From: Batillaria attramentaria
Taxonomy: Eukaryota; Mollusca; Gastropoda; Batillariidae
Length of the DNA: 64,000 nucleotides
NCBI GenBank assembly: GCA_018292915.2
Contig: JACVVK020000152.1
Span: 1,010,001 to 1,074,000 of the forward strand
Direction: 5' to 3'
Each line of letters starts with the position of its first letter. Position 1 is the stretch's first letter. The position numbers and the translations under genes are program-made. The notes under the pieces were generated by a model. That model was not told the DNA's origin. It saw nothing but the letters and a program-made list of their open reading frames with translations, and did not search any database. Positions 1 to 11,744 of the stretch are shown piece after piece.

Positions 1-137
1 CTAGGAATCTTGCTCTGTGTAATCTGCACGAACTACACCGTGGCTGACGACTGTACCAAGATCAACTCATGTTCGTGTAACAGTTCCGAGGGGACCATTG
101 ATCTCTCGGCTCTTGGAAATAATGACGGGAGTGCGAA
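1..137 (+). CDS. M6PR-like: Gene A exon 1 (partial)
   Basis: Open in frame 1 from the window edge. It encodes the end of a signal peptide, the Cys-rich N-terminus (DDC, SCSC) and GTIDLSALG, with an N-glycosylation sequon NSS. The donor is gtgagt at 138, phase 2. The start codon lies outside the window. Confidence 0.85.
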
Positions 138-1728
138 GTGAGTAACAGTTTTGCTTTTGACCACACGGACCTCCATAGCATCGTCATACCATCATCCTCA
201 TCCCTATCATCGTAGATAATGAAAATTGCCCCCAGCTTCCGAGCCATCCGTGGATTTCATCCATGACCTGGGAGGAACACCACTGGAGTTGTTTTAACTC
301 CGTGTACACTATCGCATGTTGGACAAGTTGGGGCTGCTTCTAACCTTTCCATGCAGTTCCACACGAGTGTGATTCACAATGGACGGGCGTTTTTCCGGTG
401 CTATGACGCTTCAGATCAGAGCACCAACATTCAGCGGGTTCTCACGAAATAGCACCGCGTTATTCCAATTAAAAAAAGCCATCGGAAAAACGGTTCGGAT
501 TTTCAGTTGTCGGTTAGAAATACCGAAACGGGCCGTTTTCTCAAAAAGAAAACCACTTCTTAAACGTTACTACAATCTAATGATGCAGCGGATTTGGTCT
601 AGTGGTTAAGGCAACCGACTTCGAACCTTAGCTGCCTGGTTCGAGTCCCCGGTGGGCAGGAATATGGTGGGGATTTTTCCTTACCATGTCGAGTCCAAAA
701 TTCATGTGCAGACTCGTTTACGGTGCCTGTATCGCCTCCGTGTACACACGCACGCACACATATCAAGTGTGCACGTTAAAAATCGCACGTTCATCTTTCG
801 AAGAAGAGTAAGCTGTGGCCGGTGGCGTGGAAAAACAGAAATACTGTCGCACGCACCAGAGTGAATAGCAGGGTGGAGGTTTGCACATAAAGTAGCGCTT
901 AGCGGCAGCAGGTGTTCACTGCATCGTCCTCCAGCCCTGCGGCGCCATGAGCATTTCAGTTGAGATGGATATGCGCGCCTAGGAGAAGTCTACCATACCA
1001 TACCATACCATACCATACCATACCATACCATACCATACCATAATTTAAAGGTGACGGCTTTAGATGAGAGCAAACATCGTTGAAAGTTTTCAGGCGGCAT
1101 GGCAATGAAAAAAGGTCGACCATTTTCATTATCTGCCCACTTGTCCTCATTACTTACTGACTAGCAGGCCCCATGGGCTCGCCTTCACGCAGCGGGGCTG
1201 ATTTCGCTGAGCTTGCCCACCCCTTTTGCTATCTTTCTTTACTGTTATTTCTGCCTCCATCGGTCCATTCACCTGTCTCTTGCTCTCTTAAAATCTCCTC
1301 CGGGGAGAGGTCAGTAAGCGGGTGTCTGCTGACCCTTGGTCCAGTGAGACATCTGAGGGTCGTTTCTGAAGTGGCAGTTTGAATCAGTTGCCCAACGTTA
1401 CTTTTTTTTTTCACGTAGTGCAGACACACTTAGCCGCGAAGTAGTCTTTGTGGCTTGCGCGGCGTTAAGCCTCAAAAACTCACTCACTCACCCTTACTGT
1501 CTAGCAACCATCCACGTCTCTTCGCTCCAGCTCCGACTAGGTATAAGACCTACACCAAGTTCTTCGCCAATCGGACAAAGATCATTTCAGTACCGAGCCC
1601 CTTTAATTTTGGAATTCTCTTCCTCAGTGCATTCGTAATGCATCTGACTTACTTGATTTCAAATCCAAACTGAAAACCTTGTTCAGACTGTCCTACGACT
1701 AGTTTCACCACGGATCTTGGCCCATTTT

Positions 1729-1789
<61 letters not shown>

Positions 1790-4700
1790 AGTATGTGTTG
1801 CATACTTTTGTTTTATTAGTTTAGTTTAGACTTTATTTGTGAAGCGCCGTGAGCTCACCTTGTGGGGATACTGCGCTATTAGGCGTTGGGACGCACCCAA
1901 ATTACTGCTTAAAAAATCGTTTCCGTGGACAGGTTTTCTAAAGTACAAAAAAAAGGGTGATCCTAGATGTATTTTGTGTGCTGAATCCAAATCTGAAGAG
2001 TTCTCACCTGTAACGATTCGCATTTTTTTAGTAATACCATTTTCTATTTTTAGCACTTGTACTTTTGACTGTGCGCACCTGGCGACAAACAAACTTATGG
2101 CATTCTATATAATTCATGGAAATTTTGTTCAGTTTGTTGAAAAACAAACATTCTGGACATGTGAAACAAATCTAAGAGACTATGGGTCCTGTGAAAGGCT
2201 TTGAAAAGAGATAAAGACAGTGATATCACTGATAAGGACAAAGCTGTTCACAGACTAATTCAGTGTCAGATGCATGCCAAACTGACGCCTCAGGAGCGTG
2301 TGTTTGTATACATACATACTGTGCCAAAAGCTCCAGGAGAGCATAACAATGAAAATCAAGATCTAACAAAAAAAAATTGAGGACTTCAACACAGATTAGT
2401 ACTGTATGTATCGTATCTGGGCTTGCGACGCGGAGCATAGCAAAGAGTCATTGAAAGTTGAGCACAGCTATGTCTCCACATGAATGATGCAGCATTACCA
2501 TAGTATAACTTATCAGTTGATTTAACTTCTAAGTCTGTGCATCACTAAAGTCTTTCAGTGCACTTTAAAAAAAAAATCTTAATACTTGTTATGGACAAGT
2601 ATTAAGATTTTTTTTTTTAGTGTACTGAAAGACTGTAGTGATGCACAGACTTAAAAGTTAAATCAACTGATAAGTTATACTGTGGTAATGTCCATAACAT
2701 GAAAAATAACCACAGACGCGCAAGACATTTTGTTTATGGAAAGAAGACTTTACCCAGTAACCCCATCCAGAGATATATAAAACTATAATAAAAAGGAATA
2801 ATAGAAGTATTTAAACCAACAAAACCAACCAACCAACAAGTGAGAAGAGGAACACTCAAAGTGGTATGATGAATTTTATTTTTTATTTTTTTGTGCATTT
2901 CATGTATGAAGATGGAGTTGAGAATGAGTATCAAAGATGATGTGAAGTGATGGGTTAAAACGTATGATTTGTAGTGTGTATCTGTGTACGTGTGTGTAGG
3001 TTAGTGTTTATTAGTGTGAGTGTGTGTTTTGTTAGGTGTCTCCAGAAGTGGTGTGCGTGGGCGTCTGTATGGGTGTGTGGCTGGGTTTGGAAGTAAAGTA
3101 TTTTTCTGCAGTGTGGTGGAGGTAAGAGTGGTCTGTGTGATCTGTTTGGTGTGGCGTATGTGGGTGTTGTGTACGGTTGTCGTGGTTTTGGTGCAGGGTA
3201 TTTGAAGTGTGATGAGGATGTTGTGGGTGCAGATGTGGATGTGAATGATGTGTGCATATGTGTAGATGAGGATGGTGTAGATGCGAATGTGGAAGATGGT
3301 GGCATGGGTGTAGGTTTGTTTGATGAGGGTGGTGCAGGCAGGGGTACAGATGAGGTTGGTTCAGGTGTATGCGTGGATGAGAGTAGTGGTTTGGTTGAAA
3401 GTGGTGCAGATGTGGATGTGTGTGAGGGTAGTGTATGTGTGGATGAGGGTGGTGCAGATGTTGATGTGGGTTGTATGTGCACAGGTTTAGGTGAGGGTGG
3501 TGTGGATGCAGGTGTGGGCGTGCACAAGTGTGGTGGTAGGGGTGTGTTCCTAGTGTATGCATCAAGTACTGTCATGTGTGGTGTGTGTTCCTGTGTAATC
3601 TTGTGTTTGAGTCTGTCCATTATGTTGTCTGTAAGTGTTGTAGTGTTAAGAAGAGAGTAGCCTTGATTGTTGTGATATGATTGAAGGTCCATGATGCAGT
3701 GTAGAAGAGCACTTTTGATTCTGAGGTTGATGTCTGTAAGAAGTTTTTGCATGAAGAAAGGTGTAGATCCGGGTAATGTGAGCTGTGGTGCATATGTAAG
3801 TGGTGCTGGGAGATTGTTGTTGTTGTTTGAGTGGATGTCAGTGATGAGTTGGTCTAGTTGGTGTGCAGTGTAGAAGTGTTGCAATGCTGTGTCAGTGTCT
3901 GTTGTGTACGTGTCCATGGGTTTGTCAAATTCTCTATTAATAATATCCAAATCCTCTGATGTCAGTATGTATTATGTTGTGGTTTATGCTGCGTGTTCTG
4001 TGTTTGTATCCGTGGTGTGTGTTATGGTGCTTATTGAGTGTTCTGTGTTCATGTCTGTGGTGAGAGCAGTTGTGTGTGTTGTGGTGTGAGCTGGAGTGTG
4101 TTCTGGTGTTGTAAGTAGAAATATTGTCAGGTGATGATGATGATGATGAGAGTGAAGATGGATAAATGATATTGATGGATGAGGATGATGCTTGTGGTGG
4201 TCATTTCTGTGGAAAGAAAAATAAGTAGTTCAGTTAATGTGGTTGTGTCTGCGTTTCTTTTGTCTCTTCTTTTGCAACCTCTTTGCTGGTGGTGCCTCAC
4301 TCTCTGGCTCTGTGTGCAACAGAGACACATCCCTTGAAACCCTTCCTTCAATTCTGTGAAGCCTGAAATACATCATAATGCACAATGTTAGAGAAATAAA
4401 TAAACATACATGCTGCTCATACAATTTACAAAACACACAGTTTGCCGCCGGTAGTTAATGAAAATGTAATGAGAGAGAGATGTATTTTATTTTCCGTCTA
4501 TAATGGTAATGCCACATGCCCTCATGGCTTTTGTTCTTCAATATCAATGAAAAACTTTATCAATTGGAAACTTACCGGGCTGAGTCAGTGAATCGGTTGT
4601 AACATTGCCTGTGAAATCCAACACCTGCGTCAGAAGCCTCATGCAAACTGCTACATGACTCTGCAGATGTTGCGACGAACACGCGAGCCACGTCACCTTG

Positions 4701-5218
4701 AGCCCCTACCAGACGCTTCCATTTGTTCGAGAAATCTAGAATTCTGTCAAAAGTTGTCTCTGTTAGGGCGCAAATCGCTTCATCTTCGTTTGTAGCACTA
4801 AAATGAATGACACAACGTACTTTTGCAGCAGACGCCGCCGAGAGCGAAGCAGACGACGCCATGCTGCTACTCCGCACTGAAGCAAATAGGCTTTTTTTTC
4901 ATTGGTCAGAAATCAAGCAAGCGGCAATCACAACTCAGCGGTTGTAGTCTCCCTTGTTTTTGACAGAGCTCGATTTTGGCAGATTATAACAGACGATTTC
5001 TATAAAATGCGAATCGTTACACGTGAGAACTCTGCGGTTTTCAAAAAAGAAGGTGTTGATGAGCTGTGTCATAAAAAATCTTGTACTTTAGTAATACCGT
5101 CCACGGATTGAAACAAACGACATCTCCGTCCCACTGCCTATATATAAGAATGTTATGTTATGATGATGATGATTATTATTGTTATTATTATTATCATCAC
5201 CATCATATTCATTATTAT

Positions 5219-5252
<34 letters not shown>

Positions 5253-8200
5253 AGCCTCAGTTGCATGCATGGATGGATCAGACTTGAGTTTGATTCTCAG
5301 CTTGTTCCTGGGTGTTTTTTTTTTTGGTCGTGCATCCATTCTTCATTGGCTCTTTTTTTCCCAAAGCGGTAATTATCTTTCTTCTTGTACATTTTCTTTC
5401 GGACTATTATAACAATGTATTATTATTCCACTGTGCTCCTACCAATGAGAAGAGTTTGATTTGACCTAGACTCCTAGCACGTGCATTCCTAGTACATAAT
5501 TGTATTCTCTTTTGCCCATAGATATCTCGACCAACCAGACGCTGATGGATCGTGGCAATTTTCCTACAACCCCTGCCATAGTTTTACCGAGGGAACGTGC
5601 AGTGATGTTGCCGTGAGCTTTTTAACCATTAAACGGGGGAGCTATTTAACTCTTAAGAGCCCAGACCCAACCACCCCCTGCCCACTATACGATACGAATG
5701 GTTAAAAAGAACAAGCCACTGCACACCAGGAGGAGCCACTTCAAGCCACTAGGCGTGGGCCTTCCCCGCAAGGCTCGAGACCGCTGCAGATTGCATAATA
5801 GTGGCTTGAAGTGGCTCCTAGTGATCTGAAGATTTCAATGATAATCGCAATTTTTGCAATGGGCTTTTAGGTGTACTATGCCAACTGGAAGATTTGTTTT
5901 GAAACAGATTCGCTTCTGAGAGCCGTTGTACTCTGGAAACACTCTATCTTGATGATTAATTACAGCTTTAATGCGATACAATATGGCCAGTATGTCAATA
6001 TTGTGTACACTTTGCGCGAGCGGTCGAACATTCAAATTCTACGATTGGTACAATTCTCTCCGTTCACTGTGCTCGCCGCGTCAGTGAGTACGCCTCTTTT
6101 GGATCAGTGCCAGCATTTGAGATGCTGCCATTGTGCAGGTGTCTAAAAGATGTGATACTAGACACCAGGCTGAAAACGATCTGTGAGCACAGGGTGGGTG
6201 GGTGGTGGGTGGCTGTTTGAGGGTTTAACGTCCTTTTCCACCACATAAGGATGATATCAAAGACAGGGCAACGATGAAAAAGCCAGTGCAAATATTTGGC
6301 CCTAGCCGGGATTCGAACTCTGACCCTGTGAGCACAAAAACCATGAAGCTTTACAGACACCTTGATTATTGTGGTCGAAGGACACAAATACACAGGGCCT
6401 CAAAATGCCTATATATTCCCTATTAGCCTCAGGCTTCATAGTCACCCCTAACAATGCTTCAATCTAGAAACTATTACTACCATGAACAGACCATTCAAAG
6501 GCACGCACCTGACTGGGGTTGAAACAAATTTGACTGTCTCCTTTCCGCTCAGGCCTCACTGGAGTAATGCACGTCTACTTTCTGATTAGGCCAGAGAGGC
6601 AGTTCTCACAAATCCACTTGCCTCACTTGTGTCCCGGGCTTCTGTGCAAAAAGTCCCTGCTTGACTGACAGCTTGCTTCTTTTTGTGACCGCCTGGCATG
6701 CGGCTTGACCTACATTAACACAAAAATCAGGAAAATCGCGCTTTTTTATGACAACCAAAAATCATTACAGACTAGCACACTCGCCAAACAGGGTATCCCA
6801 AATAAACACCAAACATGACCCCACGGTCAATTTGCGTCCTTACGCCTGTCGTACTTTCAGGCTTGCCAGGTGTCAACTGATGCCTCACAGTTCTACAGTA
6901 TCGGCACACAAGACTCGGCTCAGTTCAAGAAAGACTCAGACGGCAATGTCATGATAGAGTACAGCGCTACTGATCAAGGGACCCAAAGGTAAAGTAACTG
7001 ACACGTAGACAGTTCCTGACTGACAGATCATGCTAGCCAATCAAAGCACGCGAACGAGACGCGTGTACTCCGACAAACAAACTCACACCTGCGGGTTAGC
7101 TTGTCGGAGTATGTGTCTGACAAAGAGATCAGGGCCCGTATGTAAAAGTCGAGGTTAATTTAACCAACGGCTACAGGCCTAACCCAGACTAGGACAAAAG
7201 AAACCCAAAAGCAAAATTAAATACAAAAGGAAAGGAAGAAAGGAAGAAAAAAATCATTCTATAACAGCTTAGGCACCATGGTGGACCCGCTTCTTGATTT
7301 AAAACTAAAAACAACAGAAAAGTTAACCCTAGAGCTAGATTAGTTCGATGTTAGACTCTAACCCAGGGCTAAAAGCCCTAACCTATTACATACGGGCCCT
7401 GAAGGTAAAAAGCGTGTGCTGCGTGCGGTTGCCATGGAAGATTCGTTTTAGTCAGTGGGCGTGGCAACAGATGTCTTGGCAACATGTTAATTGCAAAGAG
7501 AGCACGCGTTATGATTCCTTAGGTACAGATTACCAAGCATGCAACCCCCACATGCATGCACAAATGGCATGGTCATGAAAACTGGGGCTTTTACATTTTC
7601 CTTATTGTTGAACTAATATATTCGATTTTTAATAAGATAACTCTTAAGAGCTTGAACCCGACCACCCCCTGACCGCTATATAATGAGACTGGTTAAAAAG
7701 AACAAGCCACTACACACCGGTAGGAGCCACCCCAAGCCACTTTTCCGCAAGAGCGGTCGGTGGTCTAGTGGTTAGGAGACTTGTCACCAATGCGAGAGAT
7801 CAGGGGTTCGAGTCCCACTCGGGGAAATTTTTTTTTCCTTCTCGTATGTGGCACCGTTCATTCGGGCCGATCGTCGGGGGTTCTCTCCGGGCACTCCGGC
7901 TTCCTTCCCCTCTGCTTTGGAAATGTTCAGCCCATCAAAATTGAAAAAAATAAATGCAATTCTAAATTCCGAAATTTAAGTAGCTGAGCTGACCCTTAGC
8001 ACCACGTGATTGTAATATGTGTTTACGTCCAGTGTGTGAGAGAATGCGTGTGATTCACGTGAGCGTGCGTGCTGGGTTCAGTTCACGGCGCTATAAGATG
8101 ATTCATGAAATTGGTTAAAGCGCCTATACAATACTCATTATTATGATTATATTATTATTAAGGCGAGGGGTTTCCCGCTAGGCCCGAGACCGCTGCAGAT

Positions 8201-8590
8201 TGCGTAATAGTGGCTTGAAGTGGCTTCTAGTGATCTGAAGATTTCAAGACAAATTGCGATTTTTGTATGGGCTTTTAAGAGGTGTTTGGTTTTATGAGTC
8301 GGAAGTTTCACAGAAATGCAGAATGCTCAAACACTTTATCTGAACAGCATGGTCAGTTTGTTCAGTGCCTTGGTTTTGTGTGATTTTCGACAGCATTTTT
8401 CATCAAATACTTTTGTAAGGTTTAGTTAAAGGTAGAATCTGTTTATTACTGGCGTATGTAGAACCACTCAAGTGTCCCTGGTCTGTGACAAGTCAAGTGA
8501 CGACACATTGAAGGTTAAAGGAGAAACTAGCTCCGGCTCTGCTGTCTACGTGAGTCTCTCTCTCTCTCTCTCCTTCCACTCTTGTCCCCC

Positions 8591-8657
<67 letters not shown>

Positions 8658-8708
8658 GCACGCACGCGCACGCACGCGCACGCACACGCGCACACACGCA
8701 CGCACACA

Positions 8709-8763
<55 letters not shown>

Positions 8764-8798
8764 GCACGCGCGCGCACACGCGCACACGCACGCACACA

Positions 8799-8830
<32 letters not shown>

Positions 8831-9062
8831 CACACACACTCTCTCTCTCTTAATGTGTACATACAGATAATGTACCCTCTACATTCATGTCAACCTCGTC
8901 TCACACAGACATGTCCACAAGGAGCACCACTGCATTCGCAATGGAATTCAATAGATCAGAAATGGCATCCCCTCCCCCACCTCCATCCTCACCCTCACCC
9001 TTACCCCCACCTCCACCCCCACCAAATCTCAGCTACCTAAACAAGACCACCATATTTGCTTT

Positions 9063-9154
<92 letters not shown>

Positions 9155-9191
9155 TTACATTATTATCCCCGGGAAACTTAAATGGTGTGTC

Positions 9192-9274
<83 letters not shown>

Positions 9275-11659
9275 AAGTTCTACAGTTGCAGGTCAGCAGA
9301 CGGGAAAGGCAAGAAAGCTTTAACTCATTGAGAAGTCGAATCGAAATCCCTGTACCATACATTACATGTATTATAACATTATAATATTATATATATTTCC
9401 GCAGGCGATGACATTGACCAGTAAACACTGCTGTCCCAGTGGGGGCAAGCCGGGTCCCGGGCCAACAGTCACCACCAGCCTGGAGTTGTCGATTGGAACC
9501 ATTCTCTGTATGGCGTAAGTATGGAGCGTGTCGCTTGTGAGCTGTAGGGAAACTTCGACCCTTCACCGTTACAAAGAGTCGCGAATCTCGCGAGGCTATC
9601 AGCAGTAACTTCCGGTTGGTCCGTTCCTGCGCCCTCCACTGGGGCTTAATTAGCTTAAGGCCGTTCTTAACCGGGCGAACCACCAGTCCGGCGAACTTGT
9701 TCGGCGAACTGAGTATTGTATACGAACAGGGCCAGCGCGCACACGTACGTAGTTCCAGAGGTTCGGACGAACCAGTTCTCTGTCTTAACCGACCGTTAAT
9801 GACTATGATATGCATACGTCATCGCCCGAACAAGGCGGACTCGGAAGTTGAGACAATCGTAAACAACCAAAATGGCCGCCTTCGTAGATCGAGACGACCA
9901 GGCATTTGCGGTAGTTATCGTTTTGAGTGAACTCTTGGAAGCCGAGGAAGAGGAGAAAAGAGGAAAAAAGCGCAAGAGAGGGCAATGTGAACTGAGTCGA
10001 TAGCCGCCATGCCGTCCGCCATTTGCCTCAACTTTGTACATGCGCACAACAGCTCTCCCCGCGCAGCCAATCACAGCGCAGGATCGGCCAAAGGATCGCG
10101 AGGGTTCCCACGACACGCTATGCAGACCTCGAACCTAGTTCGGCGAACCTTTCGAACCAGGGTTTGCGCACAAGTATTTGGTCGGTTAAGAAACAACGTG
10201 CGCGAACCTAGTTCGCCGTACTCTTCGAACCTAGTTCGCGAACCAAAAGTCCGCCCGGTTAAGACGGCCTTTAGGGCGGGCAACCCTAAAACTCTAAAAC
10301 AACAAAAACAACAAGAAGGTCTAAGATAGTCAGCTATCAGGTACCGATCAAACGATCAGAATGATGTCGGCCTCGTGGCCTACATCCATCAGATTCTGTA
10401 ATCTTATCGTGGTCTATTCTAACAACAACAACTGAAGCGGTTAAGGATTAGTCATATGCGACGCTCCGGTTACTTCTTGGCACTAATAGTTGTCATGACT
10501 TGTGGGCACTAATAGTTCTCATGGCTTGTGGGCACTAATAGTTCTCATGACTTGTGGGCACTAATAGTTCTCATGACTTGTGGGCACTAATAGTTCTCAT
10601 GACTTTTGGGCGCTAATAGTTCTCATGACTTGTGAAAAAAAAAAATTTCTCCGTCCCTAAATCGCGTACAATTTTTGTTGTTCGTGTAATTCAGGTTAAT
10701 GTGGTGATGTAAGTTGACTGGTAAAAAGATTTCATGTCTGTGATTTCAGGTTCGTGGGGCTCCTTATTGTGTACATTGGCGTTGGCATCGCTATACAAAA
10801 GGGTGTGAGGAAAGCACAGGGCAAGGAGGTCATACCCAACTACAGTCTATGGTCCTCCGTCCCCGGGCTGGTGAAGGTAATGGAATTAGAAATCCAACCA
10901 ACCAACCAACCAACCAACCAACCAACCAACCAACAACCAAACCAACAAACAGCTGTCACAGATAGAGGCTGTCATTCAACAAAAACAAACAAACAAACAA
11001 CAACAACAACAACAACAACACCAAAAAACGACAATCCCCCCGAGCCCACCCCCCAAAAAACAACAACAACAACAACAACAACAACAAACAACAACAACAA
11101 AACAAACAAACAAACAAACCCACAAAAACGAAAGAAAAACAAAACAAAACAAAACAAAACCCAACCCAACCCAACAACAAACAAACAAAACAACAAAAAC
11201 AGACGAACATGTCTTCCCTCTCCCCACCAACAATTTACGAATATGGACACAGTGATAATAACAACAGCAATACTACTACTACTACTACTACTACTAATTG
11301 TATATTGTGTAGACGCTTGACCCAATTTCTTGAACTGGCACAGAGCGCCGCGAACTGAACCCAACACACACGCTCACACGCATTCTCTCGTACATAGGAC
11401 TCGAACACATTACAATCATATGTTGCGAAGTGTCAGCTCAGAAATTTAAGTATCCGATTTTAGACTTGCATATATTTTCACATTTTGTGGGGTAAACACT
11501 TCCAAAGCATAGGAGGAGGGAGCCGGAGTACCCGGAGTACCGACGATCGGCCTGAATGAATACCACCATATACGAGAATTTAATTCTTTGCCCCAACCTG
11601 ACCTCTCGCATTGGGGACGAAATTTTAGTCCACCGACCACCCATATAGCATACTATATG

Positions 11660-11744
<85 letters not shown>

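Larger units (their letters stand above)
1880..5140 (-). mobile_element. TAGGC-ended DNA transposon, copy 1 (3.26 kb)
   Basis: Ends read TAGGC..TGGGACG on both sides, with imperfect inverted similarity continuing about 150 bases (1880-2035 against 4985-5140), flanked by a direct TAT (1877-1879, 5141-5143). The minus strand carries two short exons (4576-4877, 4230-4362) and a long Thr/Ser/Pro/His-rich ORF (2955-3950). A 198-bp palindrome lies at 2493-2690. No intact DDE transposase was recognised. Termini, 3-bp duplication and exon 1 are shared with the element at 23023-26482. An Academ-like origin is possible but unproved. Confidence 0.75.

Noticed and set aside
588..660. Possible tRNA genes (also 7753, 17473, 28801, 29692, 30366, 32048, 33877, 48187)
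   Set aside because: All have A and B boxes, but acceptor stems do not pair properly and most continue into the same SINE bodies found several times.
3020..3660. Plus-strand Gly/Val/Asp-rich ORFs opposite the low-complexity ORF
   Set aside because: Shadow of the repetitive minus-strand ORF; nothing conserved in the second copy at 50712-51206 beyond the complement.
8472..9040. Long ORFs of alternating Thr/His, Cys/Val or Arg/Ala in both strands
   Set aside because: They are translations of CA/GT microsatellites, open in many frames at once; the same applies to runs near 12300, 29100, 40300, 54200, 60000 and 63250.
10972..11367. Val/Cys/Leu-rich and Lys/Thr/Asn-rich ORFs
   Set aside because: Products of CAA/CAAA simple sequence on either strand; same for 42000-42650, 57420-58000 and 62187-62440.
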